Source of the DNA: Planctomicrobium sp051466335
Lineage (GTDB): Bacteria; Planctomycetota; Planctomycetia; Planctomycetales; Planctomycetaceae
NCBI RefSeq assembly: GCF_051466335.1
Contig: NZ_CP195793.1
Location: forward strand, 992,001 to 1,056,000
Direction of reading: 5' to 3'
Length of the DNA: 64,000 nucleotides
In this document: in pieces, positions 53,120-62,891 of the stretch
Position numbering within the stretch: the first letter of the stretch is position 1
How the letters are laid out: each line of letters begins with the position of its first letter
The notes under the pieces: model-generated
Told to the model about the DNA's origin: nothing
The model's input: the letters and a program-made list of their open reading frames with translations, nothing else
Database searches by the model: none
Position numbers and translations under genes: made by a program

Positions 53120-54430
53120 TTAACGCATCACACCCCGGGCAATTTCTAAAAGTCCTGCCAACGTTTCTTCTGTTTCAATGGACTCACGAATCTCGCAACC
53201 AAAGCGGCTCTGAATCATCTCTCTGAGTAATGGGACCGACCGGGTCATTCCGCCAGAGATCGCCAGACGCTTCCATTGGCTCTGGTAGCCCAGTTGCTTA
53301 GAAGCAGCCAGTAAGTTGTCAGCCATCGATTCAAGACAAGCGTGGAAGAGGTTTCCAACCGTCAGATTCTCTGTGGTAATTCCATCGATGTGACCGCTGT
53401 TTCCTAATGGGCCCGCAAAGAAGCTGAGTTTGGTTTGAAGACCGCCCCCCGTCGCGGAGGCAACTTCACGGGCAATGTATTCCCAGGGATTGCTGACAGA
53501 GAGCCCTTGGGCTTTGGGGATCTCCAACAGTAAGTCGACAAGGACGTTCAGTGATCGTCCCGCTGGAAGATGTGTGAACGTGTTCAAAAACAGTCCGTCG
53601 AAATAACGGCTGCACTGAGATGTTCCGAGTTCGAATTGATGTGAAAGGAGACTCACCTGCGATCCGGTCGAGATATTGAGAGACAACTCCCCCAACTGCA
53701 GGCCCGCTCCTTTCAAAGCGCACTGTTGATCTCCAAATGATGCAAAGCAAGGGATTTTTCTTCCCTTTAAAGTCGCAGTTCCAACCGGCGTTCGGATGTC
53801 GGAGATGGCCGGCCAATTGATTGATGTTAATCCAATCGCCTGCATCGCTTCATGATGAATTTCACCGCGAGAAAGATTGAGCATCCCGATCGTGTGCGTG
53901 ACGTCCATCTGCGGAGGGGTTTTGCACAGGCTCGAGATGACGAAATCTGCGACGCTCGCTGGAATCCCATTGGAAGGGAGTTTTCCTTGCTGCTTTAGAC
54001 AGACGAGTAGGGTGGTGGTTGATCCTGGATGCAGTTCGTTCCCGATTTCTGCATAAAGTTTAGGGCACCATTTGGAACGGATTGATTGCAGTGTAGATTC
54101 GGACGAAACGGGTGAGTCCAGGCTGCGTTGATCTCGCCATGACAAATAGTTGGTCAGGGGATTTCCCGCGTCATCAACGAGAATCGTGCCTCCCTTCTGC
54201 CCGGAAAAAAAGAGGCCCGAACAATCCGGGGCAGAGAGGAGGAGCCGATCAATGACTTTCATCGCAGCGGACAGAATTGCATGTGGATCGACTTCAAAAT
54301 AGCCCGACGGCAAACCGTTCAGTGGAGCAGGAAAGGGTTCCCGCTCCAAGCACTGAACGCTTCGCTGATCGAGATCTAGCACCGCGCCTTTGATGCTCGA
54401 CGATCCGACATCAATTCCAAGGACCTTCAT
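53120..54430 (-). CDS. FGGY-family sugar kinase
   Basis: 436 residues, shorter than most FGGY kinases (~500). Phosphate loop LGIDVGSSSIKG, GQKGGTILVDD in the hinge region, SWRDQR, FGDQQCALKGAGLQLGELSLNISTGSQ and the C-terminal KRLAISGGMTRSVPLLREMI ADP block. Overlaps the FAH-family gene by four bases, so they are co-translated. Likely phosphorylates a sugar or polyol in the cluster; the exact one cannot be read. Confidence 0.85.
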   Translation of the reverse strand: MKVLGIDVGSSSIKGAVLDLDQRSVQCLEREPFPAPLNGLPSGYFEVDPHAILSAAMKVIDRLLLSAPDCSGLFFSGQKGGTILVDDAGNPLTNYLSWRDQRSLDSPVSSESTLQSIRSKWCPKLYAEIGNELHPGSTTTLLVCLKQQGKLPSNGIPASVADFVISSLCKTPPQMDVTHTIGMLNLSRGEIHHEAMQAIGLTSINWPAISDIRTPVGTATLKGRKIPCFASFGDQQCALKGAGLQLGELSLNISTGSQVSLLSHQFELGTSQCSRYFDGLFLNTFTHLPAGRSLNVLVDLLLEIPKAQGLSVSNPWEYIAREVASATGGGLQTKLSFFAGPLGNSGHIDGITTENLTVGNLFHACLESMADNLLAASKQLGYQSQWKRLAISGGMTRSVPLLREMIQSRFGCEIRESIETEETLAGLLEIARGVMR

Positions 54431-55245
54431 GCGTTCCCCGCGACAACTTCTTCGATCACGGGGTTGGTCAACGCACCGATCTTTTCAATTTCGATTGTTA
54501 CGGAGTCCCCGTGTTTCAGGAAAATTGGAGGCTTGCGAGCCCCGCCAATTCCATGAGGAGTTCCGGTGAGAATGACTGTCCCTGGTCGCAGGATCGTGCT
54601 TCCGCTCAGAAACTCGATCAGCGTCGGCACGTCGAAAATCATGTCGTTGGTATTCCAGTCCTGCATCACGTTCCCGTTCAGAACTGTGCGGATGGAAAGG
54701 GCGTTGGGGTTCGGAATCTCGTCCGCTGTCACGAGAGCGGGGCCGAGCGGCAGGAATGTTGCGAATGTTTTACCGCGACACCACTGTCCTCCTCCCCACT
54801 TCATCTGCCAGTCTCGAGCACTCACGTCATTGGCACATGTGTAGCCCAGAACGTACGAGAGAGCGTTTTCTCGGGTTGCGTTGTGGCATTCCCGGCCGAT
54901 GATAACAGCGAGTTCACATTCGAAGTCGACAGCGTCGCTGCGAAGTTTGCGGGGGAGAACAATCGGTTCGCCGGGATGTTGCAAGGTTCCTGAGTTCTTG
55001 AAGAACAGGACCGGTTGCTCAGGAATCGCCTGTCCCCCTTCTTCGGCATGCTTGCGGTAATTCAAACCGATACACATGACATCGCGGGGTTCAATTGGAG
55101 CAAGAAGTTGGGCGACATTTGCTGCTTCACCGCTATCGTGATGCTGTCCGAAGATGTCCCCGTCGATTCGAGTGATCGAATCAGAACTTCGCTGATTTCC
55201 CCAGGAGATGTTTCCAGCAGTGTCGCGATATCGCACAATCTTCAT
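54427..55245 (-). CDS. Fumarylacetoacetate hydrolase (FAH) family protein
   Basis: 272 residues. Metal-site motif in VDFECELAVIIGREC and CANDVSARDWQMKWGGGQWCRGKTF; the GTVILTGTPHGIG tail block is typical. Members split or decarboxylate acylpyruvates and dehydrate sugar acids such as 2-keto-3-deoxy acids. In this cluster the latter is plausible. Overlaps the FGGY kinase start/stop (ATGA). Confidence 0.9.
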   Translation of the reverse strand: MKIVRYRDTAGNISWGNQRSSDSITRIDGDIFGQHHDSGEAANVAQLLAPIEPRDVMCIGLNYRKHAEEGGQAIPEQPVLFFKNSGTLQHPGEPIVLPRKLRSDAVDFECELAVIIGRECHNATRENALSYVLGYTCANDVSARDWQMKWGGGQWCRGKTFATFLPLGPALVTADEIPNPNALSIRTVLNGNVMQDWNTNDMIFDVPTLIEFLSGSTILRPGTVILTGTPHGIGGARKPPIFLKHGDSVTIEIEKIGALTNPVIEEVVAGNA

Positions 55246-55418
55246 TGGTCTACTTTTCTGAACGGAGTTGTTTGTTTTTTTGCTGTCGATTGAAGACTTC
55301 GTGCAGCTGAAATCGTTCTACGCACTTCAGTTGATTGGCCTGCCTTCGTAATCGAGAAGGCATCTTATTCAGCCAGACGATCCTCGCCAGAGATCAAGGG
55401 GAATTTATTTGTATTGGG

Positions 55419-56489
55419 TCAGATTTCATTCGAAATTTCCAGTTCTTTCATTGAAAGGCTGAAGTCGCTCGCGACTTGGCTTAATTTCTCGCGAACATCG
55501 CGGGGAAGGTCTATTCCTTGTGTTTTTGCGCGGAAGTAATTGTTCCATTCCCGTTCTCCGGGAAGAAGAACTCGATCAACGCCGACGGCGGTGGGGGCAG
55601 CGTTCAATTCTTCGATGAGGCGATGGAGCCGAGATGCAAATTGACCGGGTGGTGACATTGCAGCGGCGTCAATTGCAATGAAAGATGCGTTGTTGCCGGA
55701 CGGAACGTCAGCTGAGTCGAACATCCAGCTTCCCACCTCCCAAGTCATCTTTCCACCGGGAATGACAGCTGAGAGAATCTCACACCAGAGCCCAATGCCG
55801 TAGCCCTTGTGTCCAGCCATCGGGGCGAGTGCTGCACGGTCGGGGTAGAGGCTTCCATCGGTTGTTGGGAGTCCATCTTCTCCAATGAGCCAGGTTGAAG
55901 GGATCGGTTCGCCACGTTGACAGGCACTATAGACTTTTCCTCCGGCGACAGCAGCGGTCGCGATATCGAGAAGGATGCTTTGTCCTCCTTCTCTCGGGAT
56001 TCCGTAGGCGAGTGGATTGCTTCCGAGGACCGCCTTGGTGGAGCCCGGGGCTGCAACACTGGGGATGTCGTTTCCTGTGACCATTCCGATGAGCCCAGCC
56101 TGTGTGGCCAGTGTTGTGAAGTACCCTGCGGCGCCAATATGCCCCGTGTTCTTCAACCCCACATAGGCGATTCCCGTTTGTTTCGCTTTCTCAATCGCAA
56201 GATTCATTGAGTAAACGCCACCCACTTGTCCGAGACCGGAATCTCCATTCACAACGGCCCAAGCCGGACCTTGTCGCTCAATGAAGGGTTCTGCCTGCGG
56301 GCGATATCCGCCCCCTTGAAGTTTCCTCATGTAGCCTGCGAGTAGCTTGCTCCCATGAGTGAAGACTCCCATTGCATCTGCGGTCGTAAGTGCGGTGGCA
56401 GTGATGACGGCATTAGCGTCGGAGATCCCCGTTTGTTTCAGAGCATTGAAGCAGAATGATTCCAGTGATTTCATCGAGATGAAATTCAT
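55419..56489 (-). CDS. Ldh-family (malate/L-lactate/ureidoglycolate-type) dehydrogenase
   Basis: 356 residues, NAD(P)-dependent family distinct from classical LDH. Seen: TADAMGVFTHGSKLL, NTGHIGAAGYFTTLA, GSNPLAYGIPRE, DIATAAVAGGKVY and the GHKGYGIGL block. AGGAG precedes the ATG. Members oxidise 2-hydroxy acids or sugar-acid intermediates (for example 2,3-diketo-gulonate reductase); the substrate is unknown here. It lies between the FAH and D-hydroxyacid dehydrogenase genes. Confidence 0.9.
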   Translation of the reverse strand: MNFISMKSLESFCFNALKQTGISDANAVITATALTTADAMGVFTHGSKLLAGYMRKLQGGGYRPQAEPFIERQGPAWAVVNGDSGLGQVGGVYSMNLAIEKAKQTGIAYVGLKNTGHIGAAGYFTTLATQAGLIGMVTGNDIPSVAAPGSTKAVLGSNPLAYGIPREGGQSILLDIATAAVAGGKVYSACQRGEPIPSTWLIGEDGLPTTDGSLYPDRAALAPMAGHKGYGIGLWCEILSAVIPGGKMTWEVGSWMFDSADVPSGNNASFIAIDAAAMSPPGQFASRLHRLIEELNAAPTAVGVDRVLLPGEREWNNYFRAKTQGIDLPRDVREKLSQVASDFSLSMKELEISNEI

Positions 56490-56664
56490 ACTTCATTCTC
56501 CTTCTCTAAGTGGTCACCCAATTTGAACGGCGCGTGGCCGATTCCGGCATTCGACGTAATCGTCGATACGGCGTGTCTGAACCATTAGGGAATCGCAGAC
56601 GTCCCGGGCTGGACGATCTCAGTAAATCCTGCGATTTCCACCTGTATTTCACAAACAGGATCAG

Positions 56665-57654
56665 TCACGTCGATGGCGAAGTGGCGTTGGAAGGTTTGAC
56701 TCCGTTGACGACATTCCGTGGAGTTTTGCCCAGTACTGCTTCCACTGCGAGAGTTGCTGCCGATTCCCGAAGTTTCTGCACGGCGGGCGGACTGACGGAA
56801 GCGATGTGTGAAGCCACGATCACATTGCTCATTGAGAGAAGTGGATGGTCCTTTGGCAGTGGTTCAGGTGCAAAGACATCCAGTGCAGCTCCGCCAACTT
56901 GACCTGATTTGAGAGCTTGGACGAGATCATCTGTCACAATTAAGTCGCCACGGGCGACGTTGACAATGCGAACCCCCGTTTTCATCTTCTTGAGAGACTC
57001 GGCGTTGATGAGCCCTTTTGTTTCTGCCGTGGACGGGCAGTGTAAGGTCACTAAGTCCGAAGAAGCGAGAACTTCCTCGAGACTGGCTGGTGTACCGCCG
57101 GCCTCACGAATACCGTCGGCTGGCACCACAGGATCGTAAACAAGTACTTTCGGTTTGAATGGTCGGAGGCGAGCGAGAACCTCTCGTCCGATTCGTCCAA
57201 GTCCAACAAGACCGATGGTTAAGTCTCGAAGTGCGGACATTTCTGAGACAGGCGTTGCGAGTCCCCAAGTCCCTTCCTTCAGGGACAGGCAGTTGGGAAG
57301 AACTTGCCGTGTCATCGACAGGATGAACGCCAAGGTGTGGTCAGCGACTTCATCAATGCAGTAGTCCGGGACATTGCAGACCGGGATATTCCTATTGCGG
57401 GCCTGCGAAATGTCGACATTATCAAAGCCGATGCCGTAGCGAACAATCGCTCTTACGTTACGCATTGAATCGATGACATTGCTGTCCACTGATGCGAATT
57501 GCGTGATGACTGCGTCAGCATCTGCAACAAGTTCCGGGAGAAGTTCTGGACTTTTTCGTTCCTTCCAGGCAACGAGTTCAATTTGGTGCTTTCGAAAGAT
57601 TTCCTCTTCGATTTTTAAGTCGGGAAAGCTGTAGTCAGTGATTGCAACCTTCAT
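56665..57654 (-). CDS. D-2-hydroxyacid dehydrogenase (CtBP/PGDH-like)
   Basis: 329 residues. Similar in layout to the protein at 3362: LTIGLVGLGRIGREV cofactor loop, NVARGD arginine, the Glu in VFAPEPLPKDHPL and His in VASHIASVSP. The start ATG at 57654 is at the left side of the divergent regulator region. First gene of the minus-strand catabolic cluster, so it is probably controlled by the neighbouring FadR-type regulator. Confidence 0.9.
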   Translation of the reverse strand: MKVAITDYSFPDLKIEEEIFRKHQIELVAWKERKSPELLPELVADADAVITQFASVDSNVIDSMRNVRAIVRYGIGFDNVDISQARNRNIPVCNVPDYCIDEVADHTLAFILSMTRQVLPNCLSLKEGTWGLATPVSEMSALRDLTIGLVGLGRIGREVLARLRPFKPKVLVYDPVVPADGIREAGGTPASLEEVLASSDLVTLHCPSTAETKGLINAESLKKMKTGVRIVNVARGDLIVTDDLVQALKSGQVGGAALDVFAPEPLPKDHPLLSMSNVIVASHIASVSPPAVQKLRESAATLAVEAVLGKTPRNVVNGVKPSNATSPST

Positions 57655-57747
57655 TTGGAAAACACTTTCGGGCGCAAGATGTTTTTGGAATGAACTCTGT
57701 AGAACTGACGGTGATCACCAGAATTAAACGATCATCGATGAAAGAAT

Positions 57748-57776
57748 TGACTCGACTTAGTTTGTCAGATAATATT
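57748..57776 (+). promoter_or_regulatory. Sigma-70 promoter of the GntR/FadR gene
   Basis: TTGACT (57748-57753), 17-base spacer, TAATAT (57771-57776). The expected transcription start is near 57783. Confidence 0.75.
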
Positions 57777-57784
57777 CTAATCTA

Positions 57785-57808
57785 GTTGCAGTGATGCGTT
57801 GCTGCAAC
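57785..57808. promoter_or_regulatory. Inverted repeat, likely autoregulatory operator
   Basis: GTTGCAG (57785-57791) pairs with CTGCAAC (57802-57808), 10 bases apart. It begins right at the expected transcription start, so a bound regulator could block transcription. Confidence 0.5.
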
Positions 57809-57826
57809 CCAATTCGGGATCAAGTC

Positions 57827-58507
57827 ATGTTAAAGGTCGTTGGGCGTTCAAAAATCCGGGATGTTGTTGCTAAACGGCTCAAAGAATACATTCTCGATGC
57901 AGGTCTTAATCCAGGGGATCGACTCCCCACTGAATCTGAATTGGCAGTGACATTTGGAGTGAGTCGACTCAGCCTCCGGGAGGCAACTAAGTCCCTCGAG
58001 TATTTCGGGATCGTTGAGTCAAAGCCGGGAAGAGGATTAAGTGTTGGTAGCGTCGACATTCATCGTGTCACGGAATGCATTGGGTTTCACCCAGCACTTT
58101 TGAACGCTGAGTTGCATCAACTGGTGGGCTCACGGGTCGCACTGGAAACGGGTGTGTTGGCTCATGTCAGCGAGTCATTCCAGAAGAATCCCGCGTGGTA
58201 TGAAGAATTGTGTGTAATCAATCAAATGCTTCGTGAGGCAGTGAGTGCCGAACGTTTTATTGAAATTGATATTGAATTCCATCGGAAGTTAATGCAGGCA
58301 TCAGGGTTGACGCCGTTGGCACCCTTTGCAGATGTTCTTGCAGTTTTCTTCCAACGGTTTCGGAAAAGTGTCCAGAACGCCGAGTGGTCGGTCGGAATTG
58401 AATCACATCAGAAGTTGATCGATGACCTGCGAGATGGCAATGTTGCCAGAGCATCGCGGGAACTTCGTGCTCACATTGAGAGCCACATCAACCGTATGGA
58501 GAGTTGA
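57827..58507 (+). CDS. GntR/FadR-family transcription regulator
   Basis: 226 residues from ATG 57827; the in-frame GTG at 57791 would leave almost no leader. N-terminal winged helix (GDRLPTESELAVTFGVSRLSLREATKSLE) and an all-helical FCD domain with acid/His metal residues in IEIDIEFHRKLMQAS, SHQKLIDDLRDG and LRAHIESH. FCD regulators respond to organic acids and usually repress the adjacent catabolic genes, here the leftward cluster from 57654. Confidence 0.92.
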   Translation: MLKVVGRSKIRDVVAKRLKEYILDAGLNPGDRLPTESELAVTFGVSRLSLREATKSLEYFGIVESKPGRGLSVGSVDIHRVTECIGFHPALLNAELHQLVGSRVALETGVLAHVSESFQKNPAWYEELCVINQMLREAVSAERFIEIDIEFHRKLMQASGLTPLAPFADVLAVFFQRFRKSVQNAEWSVGIESHQKLIDDLRDGNVARASRELRAHIESHINRMES

Positions 58508-58511
58508 CAAG

Positions 58512-61500
58512 ATGCGAAGAGAGTTCACGCAGCAGCCACGTCGAGAGTACGGCGATTTCAAACAACGTCGATTTGCCGTAACCTGTATGAGAGGATTGCT
58601 GATTGTGATCTCCTGCGGCGCAGTGGCCAAAGCGGATCAGCAAGAAGTACTCGCCTTGGAGAAACCGTATCTCGCAGAGGTACGGCCTCTGTTGGCAAAA
58701 TACTGTCAGGACTGCCACTCCGATGATCTTGCTGAGGCTGAGTTGAATCTTCAGGGATTCGACTCACTTGAGGTGGTCAGAAAGCATCCCGTTCAGTGGC
58801 AGTTGATTGAAGGGATGCTCCACACGGGACAGATGCCTCCTAAGGACTCCCCTCAGCCGAGCGAAGCCGAGAAAAAAACGCTTCACAATTGGGTGAAGAA
58901 GTTTCTGACGCTTGAAGCAAAGGCCTTTGCTGGCGATCCAGGCCCTGTTGTTCTCCGCCGACTCAGCAACTCAGAGTATACGAACACGCTTCGTGATCTG
59001 ACTGGCGTCCCCGGACTGAATCCTGCTGAAGAATTTCCGGTCGACGGAGCAGCAGGCGAAGGATTTACCAATACCGGTAACGCCTTGGTGATGTCTCCTG
59101 CATTGCTGGTGAAATATCTCGACGCAGCGAAAGAAGTCAGTGCTCACAGCGTTTTGCTACCGGATGGGTTTCGCTTCTCGCAAGCGACCACGCAGCGAGA
59201 CCAGACTGACGAAATGCTTGGAAAAATCCGTGGATTTTACTCGAAATACACTGATCCCCGTGTTGGCGAGAAAGTCAATCTTCAGGGGATTGTCTTTAAC
59301 ACCAACGATGGTGGTGGACTCCCGATTGAGAAGTACCTGATCGCGACAGTCTCCGAACGGGAATTGCTCCAGTCGAAGTCCAAGACCGTTGCGCAGGTCG
59401 CTGAAGAATCTGGGCTGAGCGCTAAATATCTTCAGCTGCTCTGGGATCAGTTGAATGCACCGGAGCAGTCACCAGTTCTAGGACGAGTTCAGGAGAAGTG
59501 GAGAAAAGCCACTGTCGAGAATGTGCCGGAACTCGTCGAAGAGATCAGCAGCTGGCAAAAAGGGCTGTGGACATTCTCAAATATCGGTCATATCGGAAAG
59601 TTGAATGGGCCGAAGTCCTGGCTCGAACCGCTTACGCCACTCGGATCACAACAGGAACTGCGATTCAAAATTCCTGCGAATGTGACCGTCGACGAAGTTG
59701 GACTGAGTCTGGTTGCAGCGAATGCGGGTGACGGGGTTGATTCGGATGTTGTGATTTGGGAGCGTCCCCGCTTGGTGTCTCCCGGTAAGCCGGAGATTCT
59801 TCTTCGTGACATTCCGCTCATTATGCAGAATTTTGAAAAACACCGTGCTCGAATACTCGACGGTGCAGAGGAGTCTTTGGCCGCGATTGACGATCTCATT
59901 CAGCGACAAGTGGAACCCGCTGCAATCGTAAAAGAGAAAGAGATTGATGAAGTCGCACTGCATGCTTGGATGCGGTACCTCGGAGTCGGGTCAGGCCCAA
60001 CTCGCGTTCAAGGGCATTTTACAAGCAAGCATCTCAGCTCCGGTGGATATGATTTTGTCCAAGGCTGGCATGAAGGAGATCTCCCAGCCATCTGGGCGAA
60101 CTCCAGCGATCAAGAAGTTCGCATCCCCGGTTTGGTGGTCCCACATGGTGTGGTCGTTCATCCGTCGCCGACGCACTCAAGTGGCGTTGTCTGGGAAAGC
60201 CCTGTTGATGGGGCATTTCAAATTGAAGGGACCGTCCAACCTGCACATGCATTGTGCGGAAATGGAATTAGTTGGTCGATCGAATTACGTCGCGGTTCAA
60301 CCCGACAGCTTCTGGCTTCTGGCGACGCCGGCGGACAAAGTGTCGTTCCATATGGACCGTTCCCCAATATCTCGATTCAGAAAGGCGATTCCATCGCATT
60401 GATGATCGGGGCACGAAATCAGGACCACTCCTGTGACCTGACAGCGATCAATCTGAAACTGATCGAGCAAGGTGCCGGGAATCGAGTTTGGGAACTTGCT
60501 CCGGACGTTTCAGGAGACATTCTGGCGTCGAATCCACATGCAGATCGGTTGGGAAATCCGCAAGTTTGGCATTTCGTAGCAGAGGCCACCAGCGGCGGCT
60601 CAGGGACGGTACAACTGCCTGTCGGTTCATTGTTGGCGAATTGGCAAATCGAAAAGGATCCACAGGTCAAACAACAACTCGCTGCTGAATTCCAAAAACT
60701 GCTGAGCGGTGGTGCACCTGCGGACGACAACTCCCCGAATGCGAAACTTTATCGGCAGATGATGTCATTCGATGGCCCTGCGATGTGGCGAGCGGACATG
60801 GTTTCCGAGGCATCGCAAACTGCAGAGGATCAGAAATCGGCTCGGTCATGGGGAATCGCAGCAGACTACTTTGGCGATCGTCTGGGCGAAACAGGAGTCG
60901 ATCGGGCAAGTCTTGTTGTGAAAGCTCCCTCGGTGGAACAGTTCACACTCCCCGCGAGTCTGGTTGCCGGTTATGACTTTGTCGTGACTGGGAAACTCGC
61001 TCCCCAATCGGGCAGAGAAGGGAGCGTTCAGCTTGCTGTCACCGACCAGAAGTTGTCCCAGCCTTTAGGGGGGGCTTCAGAAGACATCTTCCAAGCGAAA
61101 CCCGCGACTGCAGCGACTCCAATTGTTGTCAATCCGGGCAGCGCAGCTCATCAGAAGTGGATCGCGGCATTCGACGAGTTCCGCAATTTGTTTCCAACCG
61201 CGATCTGCTACGCGAAAATTGTCCCGGTCGATGAAGTGGTTACGCTGACGCTGTTTTACCGTGAGGACGATCATCTCTGTCGTCTCATGTTGAATGATCA
61301 GGAAAAGGCTGAGTTGGATCGGTTGTGGTCCGAATTGCGGTACATCAGTCAGGATGCTCTCGCGACGATGGATGCGTTTGAGCAGATTTGGGAATACACG
61401 ACACAGGATGGCGATACGCGGACCCTTGAGCCACTCCGTGCGCCGCTGCAGAAGAGTTTCGACGACTTTATCGTCGTCCTGAAAAACTCGGAGGCGAAGC

Positions 61501-62768
61501 ACATCGATCATTTGCTCGTGTTCGCGGAACAGGCCTATCGTCGGCCAATCAGCGAAATCGAACAACAATCGATCAGAAACCTTTACCAGGCGTTACGAGC
61601 GGAAGAACTTTCACATGTTGACGCGTTCCGTCTGACGTTAGCCAAGGTCTTAATGTCGCCAGACTTCTTGTATCACGTTGAGAAGCCGGGTGAAGGGGCG
61701 GAAGCGACTCGTGTTTCGGACTGGGAACTCGCCAGCCGCTTGAGTTACTTCCTGTGGTCTTCGCAGCCTGATGCTGAACTCTATGAATTAGCCGCCGCTG
61801 GAAAGCTCGGTCAACCTGAAGTTTTGAAGCAGCAGGCTCGGCGGATGCTGGCTGATCCGAAGGCCAGACGTCTGGCAACAGAGTTTACCTGTCAGTGGCT
61901 GCACATCTATGACTTTAATAGTCATGATGAAAAGAGCGAGCAGCATTTCCCGGCATTTTCTGGCCTTCGCGATGCGATGTATGAGGAATCAATTCTCTTC
62001 TTCCTGGATCTGTTCCAGAACAATCGTTCCGTCGTCAGCCTGCTCGATGCGGATCATACGTACCTGAATGAGGCCCTTGCGGGGCACTATGGTATCCCGG
62101 GAGTTGAAGGGGAGGAATGGCGTCGCGTCGATGGAATTCGTGAGCAGAATCGCGGTGGTATCCTGGCGATGGCGTCAACACTGTCCAAACAGTCCGGAGC
62201 GTCTCGAACGAGTCCTACGCTGCGTGGAAACTGGGTGAGCGAAGTGTTGTTGGGTGAGCGAGTGCCGCGTCCACCGAAGGATGTGCCTACGCTTCCAGAA
62301 GATCCAGATGCTTTCGTTGGACTGACAGTTCGAGAATTGGTTGAGTTGCACGCGAAAGACGAGAAGTGTGCGGTTTGCCACGTCCGGATCGATCCAATCG
62401 GCTTCTCGCTCGAGCATTTCGACGCGATTGGGAAATTCCGTGAGAAAGATCACGGCGATTTGCCGATCGACACCTCAGTGGAGACAGTGGACGGTTTGAA
62501 GTATGAGGGGCTGGATGGACTGAGAAATCACCTGCTTTCTCACAATAAGGACGCTTTTGTCAGACAGTTTAGTAAGAAACTGTTAGGATATTCCTTGGGG
62601 AGGGCTGTGCAGCTTTCGGACGAGCCACTCCTCGAGGAAATTCAGGACGAACTGAAATCAAACGACTATCAGGTGCAAATCGTCATCGACAAGATTATTG
62701 AAAGTCCACAATTCCTCGAAATTCGCGGGCGCGATGCGGCGTTCGAGGATTTGCACGCTGCCCATTAG
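58512..62768 (+). CDS. Large secreted c-type cytochrome-like protein (DUF1587/1592/1588/1585-type)
   Basis: 1418 residues from ATG 58512; an upstream in-frame start at 58422 lies inside the GntR gene. A membrane/signal segment occurs near residues 22-36 (GLLIVISCGAVAKA). Heme motif CQDCH at ~65, followed by planctomycete-type domains: DUF1587 near the start, a carbohydrate-binding-like beta region in the middle, and the DUF1592/1588/1585 parts with SRLSYFLWSSQPD and CAVCHVRIDPIGF (second CxxCH). Family knowledge: these proteins are restricted mainly to planctomycetes and relatives and are unassigned. Starts four bases after the GntR stop. Confidence 0.9.
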   Translation: MRREFTQQPRREYGDFKQRRFAVTCMRGLLIVISCGAVAKADQQEVLALEKPYLAEVRPLLAKYCQDCHSDDLAEAELNLQGFDSLEVVRKHPVQWQLIEGMLHTGQMPPKDSPQPSEAEKKTLHNWVKKFLTLEAKAFAGDPGPVVLRRLSNSEYTNTLRDLTGVPGLNPAEEFPVDGAAGEGFTNTGNALVMSPALLVKYLDAAKEVSAHSVLLPDGFRFSQATTQRDQTDEMLGKIRGFYSKYTDPRVGEKVNLQGIVFNTNDGGGLPIEKYLIATVSERELLQSKSKTVAQVAEESGLSAKYLQLLWDQLNAPEQSPVLGRVQEKWRKATVENVPELVEEISSWQKGLWTFSNIGHIGKLNGPKSWLEPLTPLGSQQELRFKIPANVTVDEVGLSLVAANAGDGVDSDVVIWERPRLVSPGKPEILLRDIPLIMQNFEKHRARILDGAEESLAAIDDLIQRQVEPAAIVKEKEIDEVALHAWMRYLGVGSGPTRVQGHFTSKHLSSGGYDFVQGWHEGDLPAIWANSSDQEVRIPGLVVPHGVVVHPSPTHSSGVVWESPVDGAFQIEGTVQPAHALCGNGISWSIELRRGSTRQLLASGDAGGQSVVPYGPFPNISIQKGDSIALMIGARNQDHSCDLTAINLKLIEQGAGNRVWELAPDVSGDILASNPHADRLGNPQVWHFVAEATSGGSGTVQLPVGSLLANWQIEKDPQVKQQLAAEFQKLLSGGAPADDNSPNAKLYRQMMSFDGPAMWRADMVSEASQTAEDQKSARSWGIAADYFGDRLGETGVDRASLVVKAPSVEQFTLPASLVAGYDFVVTGKLAPQSGREGSVQLAVTDQKLSQPLGGASEDIFQAKPATAATPIVVNPGSAAHQKWIAAFDEFRNLFPTAICYAKIVPVDEVVTLTLFYREDDHLCRLMLNDQEKAELDRLWSELRYISQDALATMDAFEQIWEYTTQDGDTRTLEPLRAPLQKSFDDFIVVLKNSEAKHIDHLLVFAEQAYRRPISEIEQQSIRNLYQALRAEELSHVDAFRLTLAKVLMSPDFLYHVEKPGEGAEATRVSDWELASRLSYFLWSSQPDAELYELAAAGKLGQPEVLKQQARRMLADPKARRLATEFTCQWLHIYDFNSHDEKSEQHFPAFSGLRDAMYEESILFFLDLFQNNRSVVSLLDADHTYLNEALAGHYGIPGVEGEEWRRVDGIREQNRGGILAMASTLSKQSGASRTSPTLRGNWVSEVLLGERVPRPPKDVPTLPEDPDAFVGLTVRELVELHAKDEKCAVCHVRIDPIGFSLEHFDAIGKFREKDHGDLPIDTSVETVDGLKYEGLDGLRNHLLSHNKDAFVRQFSKKLLGYSLGRAVQLSDEPLLEEIQDELKSNDYQVQIVIDKIIESPQFLEIRGRDAAFEDLHAAH

Positions 62769-62784
62769 CAACAGAATCCCTCCA

Positions 62785-62817
62785 GGGCATTCAGGATTCA
62801 CACGATCCTGAATGCCC
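62785..62817 (+). terminator. Hairpin between the two large genes
   Basis: 13-base arms 62785-62797 and 62805-62817 pair perfectly with a 7-base loop. No T-run; it may serve as attenuator or stabiliser rather than a full stop. Confidence 0.6.
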
Positions 62818-62891
62818 ATTGATACCGCATTCGATCTCGGAATTGGGTGTGGCCTGCCTTTATTCAACGACGCTCACATAGGAGTAAAGCC

